Positions 43,465 through 52,066 of a stretch of 64,000 nt of DNA are shown piece after piece; within the stretch, counting starts at the first letter, position 1, and every line of letters starts with the position of its first letter. The notes beneath the pieces were generated by a model. It was not told where the DNA came from, searched no databases, and was given only the letters and a program-made list of their open reading frames with translations. The DNA lies in the NCBI GenBank assembly GCA_018241685.1, contig JAFEDJ010000071.1, positions 34,354 through 98,353 on the forward strand, written 5' to 3'. The position numbers were made by a program, and so were the translations under genes. The DNA comes from Pseudomonadota bacterium (lineage in GTDB: Bacteria > Pseudomonadota > Gammaproteobacteria > Burkholderiales > Rhodocyclaceae).

Positions 43465-44520
43465 ATGCAAGACCAAAGCCGTTTCGACACCCTGGGGCGC
43501 CTGGAAGACCTGCCCCTCGACTACCGCGAGGCGCTCACCCGCCAGAACCTCGTACCCCTGTGGCCGAGCCTGCGCGCGGTGCTGCCCGCCGGCAAGCCGC
43601 AGCCCAACACCCGGCCGATCCACTGGCCCTACGAAACCCTCCGCCCGCTGCTGATGCAGGCCGGCGAACTGACCCCCATCGAGAAGGCCGAGCGCCGCGT
43701 GCTGGTGCTCGCCAACCCCGGCCACGGCCTCGAGAAGATGCAAGCCAGCGCGGCGATGTATCTGGGCATGCAGCTGCTGCTGCCCGGCGAATGGGCCCCG
43801 GCCCACCGCCACACCCCGAACGCGGTGCGGATGATCGTCGAAGGCGAAGGCGCCTACACCACCGTCGATGGCGAGAAGTGCCCGATGAGCCGCGGCGACC
43901 TGATCCTCACCCCCACCGGCCTGTGGCACGAGCACGGCCACGACGGCGACGGTCCGGTGGTGTGGCTGGACGTGCTGGATCTGCCGCTGGTGTATTACAT
44001 GGAGGCCTCCTACCACATCGACGGCGAACCCCAGACCGTCAAGCCCGGCCGTGGCGACCGTACCTACGCCCGCGCCGGCGTGGTGCCGACCCAGGTGTTC
44101 CAGCGTTCGAACAAGGCCTACCCGATGCTGCGTTACCCGTGGGTCGAAGCCCGCGCCGCGCTGGAAGCCCTGGCCGCCGACCAGCCGGAACTGGACGCCG
44201 TGCAGGTCACTTACACCAATCCGGAAACCGGCAGCGACGCGCAGAACATCCTCGGCTTCTACGCGCTAATGCTGCGCCCCGGCCAGACGCTCGACCTGCC
44301 CGTACGCTCGCCGGCGATGGTCTTCCACCTGATCGAAGGCGGCATCGACGTGGGCATCGGCGATAACAGCTTCGCCCTCGCCGAAGCCGACACCTGCTGC
44401 GCGCCCGGCTACACCCCGGTGCGCCTGCGCAACCGCTCCAGCAACAGTCCGGCCTTCGTCTTCATCGCCGACGAAACGCCGCTGCACCGCAAGCTCGGCG
44501 TCTTCGAGAACCGCGGCTGA
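43465..44520 (+). CDS. gtdA: gentisate 1,2-dioxygenase
   Basis: A 351-residue bicupin iron enzyme that opens the gentisate ring to maleylpyruvate with oxygen. The first cupin has APAHRHTPNAVRMIVEGEG and WHEHGHDGDG, which supply the iron-binding histidines. The second cupin (about residues 255-345, MVFHLIEGGIDVGIGD) is degenerate, as usual. The gene starts 35 bp after the hydroxylase and precedes fumarylpyruvate hydrolase. Length matches the family. Confidence 0.95.
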   Translation: MQDQSRFDTLGRLEDLPLDYREALTRQNLVPLWPSLRAVLPAGKPQPNTRPIHWPYETLRPLLMQAGELTPIEKAERRVLVLANPGHGLEKMQASAAMYLGMQLLLPGEWAPAHRHTPNAVRMIVEGEGAYTTVDGEKCPMSRGDLILTPTGLWHEHGHDGDGPVVWLDVLDLPLVYYMEASYHIDGEPQTVKPGRGDRTYARAGVVPTQVFQRSNKAYPMLRYPWVEARAALEALAADQPELDAVQVTYTNPETGSDAQNILGFYALMLRPGQTLDLPVRSPAMVFHLIEGGIDVGIGDNSFALAEADTCCAPGYTPVRLRNRSSNSPAFVFIADETPLHRKLGVFENRG

Positions 44521-44555
44521 ACCACCTCACACACCCCATACCAAGGAAAACAGAC

Positions 44556-45266
44556 ATGACCCAACAGACCTACCTGTGGAACCCGCAACCCGTCTTCTCC
44601 CTGCCTGTACAGGGCAGCGAGGCGCGCCTCCCCGTCAAGCGCATCTTCTGCGTCGGCCGCAACTACCACGCCCACGCCATCGAGATGGAGCGCCCGGTGG
44701 ACAAGGCCACGATGCGGCCCTTCTACTTCATCAAGGACCCGTCCACCCTCGTCGAGTCCGGCACCACCGTGCCCTACCCGGCCGGCACCCAGAACTACCA
44801 CTACGAGATGGAGTTGGTGGTGGCCATCGGCCGCAGCGGCTTCCGCGTCACCGAGGCCGAAGCCGGCGAGCTGATCTACGGCTACGCCGCCGGCCTCGAC
44901 ATGACCCGCCGCGACCTGCAACTGGTGGCCCGCGAACAGGGCCGTCCGTGGGACCTGGGCAAGAACTTCGAGAAGTCCGCGGTGTGCAGCGAGATCGTGC
45001 CGGCCGGCAAGCGCGGCGTGCTTGAGACGGGCGCCATCAACCTGACCGTCAATGGCCAGACCAAGCAGTCCTCCGACCTCTCCAAGCTGATCTGGAACAT
45101 CCGCGAGCTGATCGTCGACCTGTCCCAGTTCTACCACCTGGAGCCGGGCGACCTGATCTACACCGGCACGCCGGAAGGTGTTGGCGCGGTGAAATCGGGT
45201 GACGTGATCACCGGCCATGTGGACGGTGTCGGCGACGTCCACCTGACCGTCGGCGCCCCCGAGTAA
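44556..45266 (+). CDS. nagK: fumarylpyruvate hydrolase (FAH family)
   Basis: A 236-residue member of the fumarylacetoacetase family that splits fumarylpyruvate into fumarate and pyruvate. IFCVGRNYHAHAIEMER opens the fold, YEMELVVAIG gives the E-x-E metal ligands, and YAAGLDMTRRDLQ provides the aspartate. LIYTGTPEGVGAVKSGD is the family C-terminal signature. An AAGGAAAA site precedes the ATG. It lies between the dioxygenase and the isomerase genes, 3 bp from the latter. Confidence 0.93.
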   Translation: MTQQTYLWNPQPVFSLPVQGSEARLPVKRIFCVGRNYHAHAIEMERPVDKATMRPFYFIKDPSTLVESGTTVPYPAGTQNYHYEMELVVAIGRSGFRVTEAEAGELIYGYAAGLDMTRRDLQLVAREQGRPWDLGKNFEKSAVCSEIVPAGKRGVLETGAINLTVNGQTKQSSDLSKLIWNIRELIVDLSQFYHLEPGDLIYTGTPEGVGAVKSGDVITGHVDGVGDVHLTVGAPE

Positions 45267-45269
45267 GCC

Positions 45270-45908
45270 ATGAAGCTGCACAACTTCTTCCGCAGCGGCA
45301 CGTCCCACCGGCTGCGCATCGCGCTGAACCTGAAGGGACTGGACTACGAGTACCTGCCGGTAGACCTGCGCACCGAACAGCACCTGGGGCCGGCCTTCAA
45401 GGCCCTCAACCCGCAAGGGCTGGTGCCGGCGCTGGAAACCGATGGGCAGGTACTGATCCAGTCGCCGGCGATCATCGAATGGCTCGAGGAGCGCCACCCC
45501 GAGCCACCGCTGCTGCCGAAGGATGCCGACGCCCGCGCCCGCGTGCGGGCCCTGGCGGCCATCGTCGGCTGCGACATCCACCCGATCAACAACCGGCGCA
45601 TCCTGGAATACCTGCGCCACACGCTGCACTGCGACGAGGCGGCCATCAACGCCTGGTGCGCCACCTGGATCAGCGCCGGCTTCGACGCCCTCGAAGCCCT
45701 GCTGGCCGCCGACTCGCAACGCGGCCCCTTCTGCTACGGCAACACGCCGACGCTGGCCGACGTGTACCTGGTGCCCCAGGTGGAAAGCGCCCGCCGCTTC
45801 AAGGTGGATATGGCCCGCTGGCCGCTGATCCAGGCCGTCGACACCGCCTGCCAGCAGCTCGACGCTTTCCGCCGCGCCGCACCGGCCGTTCAGCCCGACG
45901 CCGGCTAA
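45270..45908 (+). CDS. maiA: maleylpyruvate/maleylacetoacetate isomerase (zeta-class GST)
   Basis: A 212-residue glutathione S-transferase homologue converting maleylpyruvate to fumarylpyruvate with glutathione. The N-terminal FFRSGTSHRLRIALNLKGL has the S-x-x-x-R zeta-class motif; the middle of the enzyme contains IQSPAIIEWLEERHP for glutathione binding. The gene begins 3 bp after the hydrolase stop. Sequence alone does not separate maleylpyruvate from maleylacetoacetate activity; the gentisate context favours the former. Confidence 0.92.
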   Translation: MKLHNFFRSGTSHRLRIALNLKGLDYEYLPVDLRTEQHLGPAFKALNPQGLVPALETDGQVLIQSPAIIEWLEERHPEPPLLPKDADARARVRALAAIVGCDIHPINNRRILEYLRHTLHCDEAAINAWCATWISAGFDALEALLAADSQRGPFCYGNTPTLADVYLVPQVESARRFKVDMARWPLIQAVDTACQQLDAFRRAAPAVQPDAG

Positions 45909-46008
45909 GCCCCGCCCACCATACACAACATCTAGAGCGCGCACCGCGATACCGCCCGGTATCGCGGATGCCCCGGTACGTCCCCCCGAAACGAGACGGA
46001 GACAAACA

Positions 46009-47352
46009 ATGCCCACGCAGCGCACCGTGAACGTCACGGACTTCATCGCCCACCACGCCCTCAGTCCTTATCAGGTGCTGATCATCGTGCTGTGCTTCCT
46101 GATCGTCGCCATCGACGGTTTCGACACCGCCGCCATCGGCTTTCTGGCACCCGCCATCCGCGCCGAATGGCAGCTGACGCCGGGCGACATCGCGCCGCTG
46201 TTCGGTGCTGGCCTGGCCGGCCTGATGGCGGGCGCCTTCCTGTTCGGCCCCCTCGCCGACCGCTTCGGGCGCAAGAGCGTCCTGATTACCTGTGTGCTGT
46301 TCTTCGGCCTCACCAGCCTGCTGTCAGCCTATTCGGGCTCGGCGAGCGAACTGGTGATCTGGCGTTTCCTGACCGGCCTCGGCCTGGGCGGCGCGATGCC
46401 CAACTCGGTGACGCTGACCTCCGAGTTCTGCCCGGACAAACGCCGCGCCTTCCTCGTCACGGCGATGTTCTGCGGCTTCACGGTCGGCTCCGCGCTGGGC
46501 GGGCTGGCCTCGGCCCATCTCGTCGAAGCCTACGGCTGGCGCTCGGTGCTGATGCTTGGCGGCGTGCTGCCGCTGGTGCTGCTGCCGGTGCTGGTCTGGC
46601 GCCTGCCGGAATCGGTGCGCTATCTGGTGATGGAGAACAAGGGCTTCCACCGAGTCGCCGCCACGCTGCGCCGCATCGATCCCACCCAGAACTTCGACGG
46701 GGCGCGCTTCATCGCCAGCCACCACAAACCCGTCGGCATGCCGGTTGGCCACCTGTTCCGCCCCGACCTGCTGCGCGGCACCCTGCTGCTGTGGTTGACC
46801 TTCTTCATGAGCCTGCTGGTCATCTACCTGCTGTCGAGCTGGCTACCGACCTTCATCAAGAGCACCGGCGTATCCCTGAAGACCGCCTCGCTGGTCACGA
46901 CGATGTTCCAGGTCGGCGGCACGGTCGGCGCCATCGTGCTCGGCTGGCTGATGGATCGCGTCACGCCGCACCGGGTCCTGGCCACCAGCTACATGCTCGC
47001 TGGCCTGTTCATTGCTGCAATCGGCAGCCTCTCTGGCAACCCCGTTCTGGCCGGCCTGGTGGTGTTCTGCGCCGGCTTCTGCGTGTCCGGCTCCCAGGTC
47101 GGCGCCAACGCCCTGTCCGCCAGCTTCTACCCGACGGACTGCCGTGCTACCGGCGTCAGCTGGGCCAACGGCGTCGGCCGGATGGGCTCGGTGCTCGGTT
47201 CGGTGGGTGGTGGCGCAATGCTGACGATGAACCTGCCGCTGTCGTCGGTGTTCATGATCGTCGGCCTGCCGGCGGTGGTCGCCGGCCTCACGATGCTGAT
47301 GTTCGGGCTGCAGCGCAGCCGGCAACAAGCCGTCCAGCCGACGACCGCCTGA
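46009..47352 (+). CDS. MFS aromatic acid:H+ symporter (AAHS family)
   Basis: A 447-residue permease with twelve membrane segments. IVAIDGFDTAAIGFLAPAI at helix 1 carries the conserved aspartate of the AAHS family (DGFD), and FGPLADRFGRKSVL is the loop 2-3 motif. The second half contains the related LGWLMDRVTPHRVL. It likely imports 3-hydroxybenzoate or gentisate. GACGGAGA precedes the ATG. It is separated from the isomerase gene by 100 bp and ends the catabolic operon. Confidence 0.9.
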   Translation: MPTQRTVNVTDFIAHHALSPYQVLIIVLCFLIVAIDGFDTAAIGFLAPAIRAEWQLTPGDIAPLFGAGLAGLMAGAFLFGPLADRFGRKSVLITCVLFFGLTSLLSAYSGSASELVIWRFLTGLGLGGAMPNSVTLTSEFCPDKRRAFLVTAMFCGFTVGSALGGLASAHLVEAYGWRSVLMLGGVLPLVLLPVLVWRLPESVRYLVMENKGFHRVAATLRRIDPTQNFDGARFIASHHKPVGMPVGHLFRPDLLRGTLLLWLTFFMSLLVIYLLSSWLPTFIKSTGVSLKTASLVTTMFQVGGTVGAIVLGWLMDRVTPHRVLATSYMLAGLFIAAIGSLSGNPVLAGLVVFCAGFCVSGSQVGANALSASFYPTDCRATGVSWANGVGRMGSVLGSVGGGAMLTMNLPLSSVFMIVGLPAVVAGLTMLMFGLQRSRQQAVQPTTA

Positions 47353-47360
47353 CTGCACAC

Positions 47361-47392
47361 GGCGGCCGGCAGCTCGACGCGGCGCGGCCGCC
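47361..47392 (+). terminator. hairpin after the aromatic acid transporter gene
   Basis: GGCGGCCG...CGGCCGCC with a 16-base GC-rich loop; a TTTTT run follows about 10 bases later. It is a plausible but imperfect end of the gentisate operon. Confidence 0.4.
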
Positions 47393-47488
47393 GCAGGCAT
47401 GGATTTTTCACATTCCAGGCGACGAAGGAGTGGCGATCAGGCATTCTTATGGGTGTTCACCTGCCACAACCCCATTGAGCTTCAAGAA

Positions 47489-48733
47489 ATGAAATCGTCC
47501 CCTGATAATCACGCGCTGACCACCGACAACGTCCATTCCGACCGCCGCTTCGGCGTCGAGCATGGCGGCATCCACAAACCGATCCACACTTCGGTGCAAT
47601 ACGGTTTCGACCGGGTCGAGGATCTGATCGGCGCGTTCCAGGGCACCTACAAGGGCGGCTACCAGTACGCCCGCCAGGGCACACCGACCACGGCCGCCCT
47701 CGAAGCCAAGATCACCGCGCTGGAGAACGGCGTGGGCACCGTGTGCTTCGCGACGGGTATGGGCGCCATCTCGGCGGTCTTCCTGACGCTGCTGCGCGCC
47801 GGCGATCATCTCGTTGCCAGCCGTTACATCTTCGGCAACACCAACAGTCTCCTCGGCACGATGGAAGGCCTGGGCGTCGCGGTGGACAAGGTCGACGCCT
47901 GTTCCGTCGAAGCCGTTGCCGCGGCCATCCGGCCGGAAACGCGCATGGTTTTCGTCGAGACGATCGCCAATCCGCGCACCCAGATCGCCGATCTGGCAGG
48001 CATCGGTGAGTTGTGCCGCCAGCGCGGGCTTATCTTCGTTGTCGACAACACGATCACCTCGCCGGCGCTGTTCCGGCCCCGCGCCGTCGGCGCCAGCCTG
48101 GTGATCAACTCGCTGACCAAGACCATCGCCGGCCACGGCGAAGCCCTCGGCGGCGCCGTCACCGATACCGGCCTGTTCGACTGGGCGCCCTATCCGAACA
48201 TCTTCGCCCCCTACCGCAAGGGCGATCCCAAAGCCTGGGGCCTCGTGCAGATCCGCAAGAAAGGCCTGCGCGACACCGGCGCCACCCTGTCGTCCGAGCA
48301 GGCGCACCGCATCAGCGTCGGCAGCGAAACCCTCGCCCTACGCGTGCAGCGGGCCAGCAGCACGGCGCTGGCGCTGGCGCAGTGGCTCGAACACCATCCG
48401 AAGATCGACGCGGTCCACTATCCGTTCCTGCCGTCGCACGCCCAGCACGAACGCGCCAAGTCCCTCTTCGCAGCTGGCTCGTGGCTACTCAGCTTCGAAC
48501 TGAGCGACCCGACGACGCTGGTCGAGGTGCTCAACCGCCTCAGCCTGCCGATCAAGGCCACCGGCCTGGGCGACACGCGCACGCTGATCATCCCGGTCGC
48601 CCCCACGATTTTCTGGGAGGCAGGTCAGGAAGCGCGCGCCGCGATGGGCATCGCCGAAGGCCTGATCCGTCTGTCGATCGGCCTCGAAGACGAAGCCGAC
48701 TTGATCGCCGACTTCGAGCGCGCCCTGGCTTGA
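47489..48733 (+). CDS. cystathionine gamma-synthase/lyase-family PLP enzyme
   Basis: A 414-residue member of the Cys/Met metabolism PLP family. GGYQYARQGTPTTAALEAKI, FATGMGAISAVFLTLLRAGDH, FVETIANPRTQIADL and LVINSLTKTIAGHGEALGG (PLP lysine in LTKT) are the family signatures. SKYx-type residues that separate gamma-synthase from lyase are not decisive. The start at 47489 has only AAGAA nearby; an in-frame ATG 30 codons upstream is less plausible because family similarity begins after MKSSPDNHAL. It may be monocistronic behind the hairpin. Reaction direction is uncertain. Confidence 0.85.
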   Translation: MKSSPDNHALTTDNVHSDRRFGVEHGGIHKPIHTSVQYGFDRVEDLIGAFQGTYKGGYQYARQGTPTTAALEAKITALENGVGTVCFATGMGAISAVFLTLLRAGDHLVASRYIFGNTNSLLGTMEGLGVAVDKVDACSVEAVAAAIRPETRMVFVETIANPRTQIADLAGIGELCRQRGLIFVVDNTITSPALFRPRAVGASLVINSLTKTIAGHGEALGGAVTDTGLFDWAPYPNIFAPYRKGDPKAWGLVQIRKKGLRDTGATLSSEQAHRISVGSETLALRVQRASSTALALAQWLEHHPKIDAVHYPFLPSHAQHERAKSLFAAGSWLLSFELSDPTTLVEVLNRLSLPIKATGLGDTRTLIIPVAPTIFWEAGQEARAAMGIAEGLIRLSIGLEDEADLIADFERALA

Positions 48734-48751
48734 TTGAGAAAAAACTGTCGA

Positions 48752-48868
48752 TTACCGGGAGGGATCCCTCCCGGCACGCCGGCTCTCCTCATGCTCGGCC
48801 CACAGGGCATTGAGGATGGCCAGCAACACCGCGAAGCCGATTCCCAGAATCCAGGCGAAATACCACAT
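48752..48868 (-). CDS. cydX: cytochrome bd oxidase small subunit CydX
   Basis: A 38-residue single-helix protein (MWYFAWILGIGFAVLLAILN, then ALWAEHEESRRAGRDPSR) that packs against CydA and stabilises the haems. The MWYF...W..G....L......W.E pattern is the CydX signature. It starts 12 bp after cydB, and GAGGAGAACG lies upstream of the ATG. The end of the gene overlaps a palindrome that may act as the operon terminator. Confidence 0.93.
   Translation of the reverse strand: MWYFAWILGIGFAVLLAILNALWAEHEESRRAGRDPSR
48755..48774 (-). terminator. palindrome at the end of the cyd operon
   Basis: CCGGGAGG, loop GATC, CCTCCCGG. Read leftwards, a TTTTTT run follows about 10 bases after the stem. It overlaps the last codons of cydX and lies between convergent genes. 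Confidence 0.5.
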
Positions 48869-48880
48869 CTGTCGTTCTCC

Positions 48881-50023
48881 TCAATAAGCCGAATGGCTGT
48901 TTTCCCGCACGTAGGCGGCGGTCACCTTGCCGCCCATGACGCGGTAGGCCCAGGCGGTGTAGGTGATGATGATCGGCATGAACAGCAGCGTCGCCACCAG
49001 CATGATGGTCAAGGTGAGCTGGCTGGACACGCTATCCCATACCGTGAGGCTGGCGTTGGGGTCGATGGACGACGGCAGGATGAACGGAAACAATGCCGCC
49101 CCCGCCGTGCCGATGACACCGACGATGGCCAGCGCCGAGGCCCAGAAGGCCGCCATCGTGCGCCCGGAGCGCGCCAGTGCCTGGGCTGCCGGCACGGCTA
49201 CAAAGGCCACGGCAGGCAACGCCGAGGTCAGCGGGTAATGCCGGTAATTGGCGAACCAAGCGCCGGCTTCGCGCACGACGGTCTTGGCGAGGGGATTCGG
49301 CTGGGCCGCCGTATCCAGCGCAGAGCGGATCACATAGCCCGGAATCCCCATCCATAACCACACGCCGGCCGCTGCAAAGGCCAGCAGCATCAATCCGCCG
49401 AAGAAACCGGCAGCCCTCAGCGCGCGCCACTGGAGCTCGCCCTGCGTGCGATGGGCCAGGTAGATCGCGCCATGGAAGCTGATCATCGCCGACGACACCA
49501 CGCCGCACAGCAGCGCGAACGGGCTGAGCAATTCCCAGAACGAGCCCGAATAGGTGGACACCAGCTGCGTATCGAAGCTGAACGGCACGCCGAGAAAAAG
49601 ATTACCGAAGGCCACGCCGAAGATCAGCGGCGGCACCGCCCCACCGACGAACAGGCCCCAGTCCCAGGTGCGCCGCCAGATCGGGTTGTCGATCTTGCTG
49701 CGGTAATCGAAGCCCACCGGCCGGAAGAACAGCGCCCACAGCACCGCCAGCATGGCCCAGTAGAATCCGGAAAAGGCCGTCGCATAGACCAGCGGCCAGG
49801 CCGCGAAGATCGCTCCGCCGCCGGTGATGAACCACACCTGGTTGCCGTCCCAGTGGGGCCCGACGGTATTGATGATGACCCGCCGTTCCACATCGTCGCG
49901 GCCGATGAAAGGCAGCAGCGTGCCGACGCCCATGTCGTGGCCGTCCATGATCGCGAAGCCCACCAGCAGCACGCCGACGAGCAGCCACCAAATCAGTTTG
50001 AGAGTCGTGTAATCGAGCAACAT
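48881..50023 (-). CDS. cydB: cytochrome bd ubiquinol oxidase subunit II
   Basis: A 380-residue membrane protein with about eight or nine helices. The opening LIWWLLVGVLLVGFAIMDGHDMGVG is the CydB signature, and VGPHWDGNQVWFITGGGAIFAAWP is the most conserved segment. It forms the oxidase with CydA. ATG at 50023 has AAGGAGA six bases upstream; a longer frame to 50716 runs antisense-like through cydA and is not real. It lies 11 bp after cydA. Confidence 0.95.
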   Translation of the reverse strand: MLLDYTTLKLIWWLLVGVLLVGFAIMDGHDMGVGTLLPFIGRDDVERRVIINTVGPHWDGNQVWFITGGGAIFAAWPLVYATAFSGFYWAMLAVLWALFFRPVGFDYRSKIDNPIWRRTWDWGLFVGGAVPPLIFGVAFGNLFLGVPFSFDTQLVSTYSGSFWELLSPFALLCGVVSSAMISFHGAIYLAHRTQGELQWRALRAAGFFGGLMLLAFAAAGVWLWMGIPGYVIRSALDTAAQPNPLAKTVVREAGAWFANYRHYPLTSALPAVAFVAVPAAQALARSGRTMAAFWASALAIVGVIGTAGAALFPFILPSSIDPNASLTVWDSVSSQLTLTIMLVATLLFMPIIITYTAWAYRVMGGKVTAAYVRENSHSAY

Positions 50024-50034
50024 GTGGGTCTCCT

Positions 50035-51588
50035 TCAGGCGTGGGCCTCGTTGGCGTAACGGCCGGTCCCCAGGCTGCCGGGGCCCTGTTTCGCGAAGCG
50101 GGTCATCAGGTACATCTCGACGACCAGCAGCACCGTGTAGAAGCCAACGAAGCCGGCCAGCGAGCCGTACAGACTTTCCACGCTGAGGGTCGAAACGGAA
50201 AGATGGGTCGGCAGCACGCCGTAGATCGTCCACGGTTGGCGCCCGTATTCGGCGACGAACCAGCCCACTTCGCAGGCCAGCCATGGCACCGGCAAGAAAT
50301 ACACGGCCCAGCGCAGCAGCCAGGGCTTGTCGGCAAAGGTCCCTTTCACCGAGTACCACAGGGCCAGGCTGAACAGGGCCAGCATGCCGAAGCCGAAAGC
50401 CACCATCAGGCGGAAGCTCCAGAACATCGGCGTCACGCGCGGCACCGTGTCGTTCATCGCGCGATCGATCATCGCTGGCGTCGCCTGGCTCACGTTGGCG
50501 GTGTATTTCTTCAGCAGCAGGCCGAAGCCCAGATCGGCCTTGTGCCGCTCGAAGGCCTCGCGGGCACGGGCGTCGTCCGGATTGCGACGCAGGGCTTCGA
50601 GGGCCGTCACCGCGCCGATGCCGGCCACGATGCGTTCCCGGTTCCTGGCCTTGATCTCCTTGATTCCGGGAATCTCCTTGCTCAGGGAACGCGTACCGAT
50701 GATGCCCATCACCCACGGGATTTCGATGGCGAAGTCGTTCTTCATCTCCGCCTCATTGGGGATGGCGACGAGATTGAACGCGGCTGGCGCCGGCTCGGTC
50801 TCCCACATCGCCTCAATGGCCGCCAGCTTGGTCTGCTGGGCCTCACCGACGGTGTAGCCCGACTCGTCGCCAAGCACGATCACCGAGCACACCGACGCAA
50901 AGCCGAAGGCCGCCGCGATGCCGAAGCTGCGCTTGGCAAACTCCACGTCGCGCCCCTTGAGCAGATACCAGGACGAGATCGACAGCACGAACATCGCACC
51001 GGTCACGTAGCCGGCCGACACGGTATGCACGAACTTGGCCTGGGCATCCGGGTTGAACAGCAGCGCCCAGAAGTCGGTCATCTCCATGCGCATCGTCACG
51101 TAACTGAATTCCGCCCCCACCGGGTTCTGCATCCAGCCGTTAGCGATGAGGATCCACAGCGCCGACAGGTTGGTGCCCACCGCCATCAGGATCGTTACCA
51201 GCAAATGCTGCTTGCGGGACAGCCTGTCCCATGCGAAGAAGAACAGGCCGATCATCGTCGACTCGAGGAAGAAGGCCATCAGCCCTTCGATGGCCAGCGG
51301 CGCACCGAAGATGTCGCCGACGTAATGGGAGTAATAGGCCCAGTTGGTACCGAACTGGAACTCCATCGTGATGCCGGTGGTGACGCCCAGCGCGAAGTTG
51401 ATGCCGAACAGCTTGCCCCAGAAGCGGGTCATGTCCTTGTAGAGCTGCTTTCCGGTCATGACATAGACCGACTCCATGATTACCAGCAGCCACACCATGC
51501 CGATGGTCAGCGGCACGAACAGGAAGTGATAGAGCGCGGTGGCGGCAAACTGAAGGCGGGAAAGATCGACCACTTGCTCAGTGACCAT
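50035..51588 (-). CDS. cydA: cytochrome bd ubiquinol oxidase subunit I
   Basis: A 517-residue subunit holding haems b558, b595 and d; it oxidises ubiquinol and reduces oxygen with high affinity. ALYHFLFVPLTIG includes the haem histidine near residue 19, FGTNWAYYSHYVGDIFGAPLAIEG is highly conserved, and LGDESGYTVGEAQQTKLAAIEAMWETE is the start of the Q loop with its ubiquinol-contacting residues. The long Q loop indicates the E. coli-like L type. ATG at 51588 lies within the end of cydP (11-bp overlap) and follows GGGAGG. Confidence 0.96.
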   Translation of the reverse strand: MVTEQVVDLSRLQFAATALYHFLFVPLTIGMVWLLVIMESVYVMTGKQLYKDMTRFWGKLFGINFALGVTTGITMEFQFGTNWAYYSHYVGDIFGAPLAIEGLMAFFLESTMIGLFFFAWDRLSRKQHLLVTILMAVGTNLSALWILIANGWMQNPVGAEFSYVTMRMEMTDFWALLFNPDAQAKFVHTVSAGYVTGAMFVLSISSWYLLKGRDVEFAKRSFGIAAAFGFASVCSVIVLGDESGYTVGEAQQTKLAAIEAMWETEPAPAAFNLVAIPNEAEMKNDFAIEIPWVMGIIGTRSLSKEIPGIKEIKARNRERIVAGIGAVTALEALRRNPDDARAREAFERHKADLGFGLLLKKYTANVSQATPAMIDRAMNDTVPRVTPMFWSFRLMVAFGFGMLALFSLALWYSVKGTFADKPWLLRWAVYFLPVPWLACEVGWFVAEYGRQPWTIYGVLPTHLSVSTLSVESLYGSLAGFVGFYTVLLVVEMYLMTRFAKQGPGSLGTGRYANEAHA

Positions 51589-51760
51589 GGCTGCCTCCCT
51601 GACCAGCCATGGGGCCGGCAAGATGCGCAGACATGGCCGCCGGATCGACCGGCACCTTTGCGTCGTGAACGAAGAACCACCACAGGGCGCCCAGCGCAAT
51701 GGCCTTGGCGAGGAGGATCCAGCCCAGGTGGCGTAACAGGAATGAGTCAGTTGGGGTCAT
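51578..51760 (-). CDS. cydP: cytochrome oxidase small subunit CydP
   Basis: A 60-residue protein with one membrane helix (HLGWILLAKAIALGALWWFFV) and a hydrophilic Gly/His-rich tail ending GQGGSHGH. Small proteins of this pattern precede cydA in many beta- and gammaproteobacteria and are annotated as putative oxidase subunit CydP. The stop overlaps cydA by 11 bp, giving translational coupling. First gene of the cydP-cydA-cydB-cydX operon. Confidence 0.85.
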   Translation of the reverse strand: MTPTDSFLLRHLGWILLAKAIALGALWWFFVHDAKVPVDPAAMSAHLAGPMAGQGGSHGH

Positions 51761-52066
51761 GGTTCGACTGCCTTGTTGGAAAATCAGACTTTGCTTATCA
51801 AGCGTCGTGCCATTCTGCCGAATTTCGACAAAGTCTTTTTACAACAAAGGCTTGAATTCGACTTTTCGCGACCATTAGTCGCAGGCCGGAGCCCACCTGG
51901 AGGCTGTCACGACAGTCACTGGCAGTCATAAATTGCGCAATGGCAGTATCTGGCAGCGTTTTGACGGCAGGTCAAACCACCATGACACGGACGTAGTCGT
52001 TGCGCCCCGGAACACCCCGGGCGCACTTCCTTCGAGACTCAAGCTGCTGCTGCGGTTCCACGAACG
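51761..52066. other. intergenic stretch between cydP and the YeiH-type gene
   Basis: It holds the cyd promoter on the minus strand, in an AT-richer segment (about 51780-51860), but I could not fix a -35/-10 pair. A GCGAC-CATTA-GTCGC mini-hairpin lies near 51868. No full FNR or ArcA site is visible; only a half site ATCAA at 51797. Nothing else stands out. Confidence 0.4.

Noticed and set aside
51788..51801. Possible FNR box upstream of cydP
   Set aside because: Only the ATCAA half is present; the other half does not fit TTGAT at the required spacing.
51790..51815. Possible sigma-54 promoter for cydP (TGGCAC-N5-TTGA on the minus strand)
   Set aside because: The -12 element lacks the near-invariant GC, and no enhancer site or sigma-54 regulator is suggested. 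Treated as chance.
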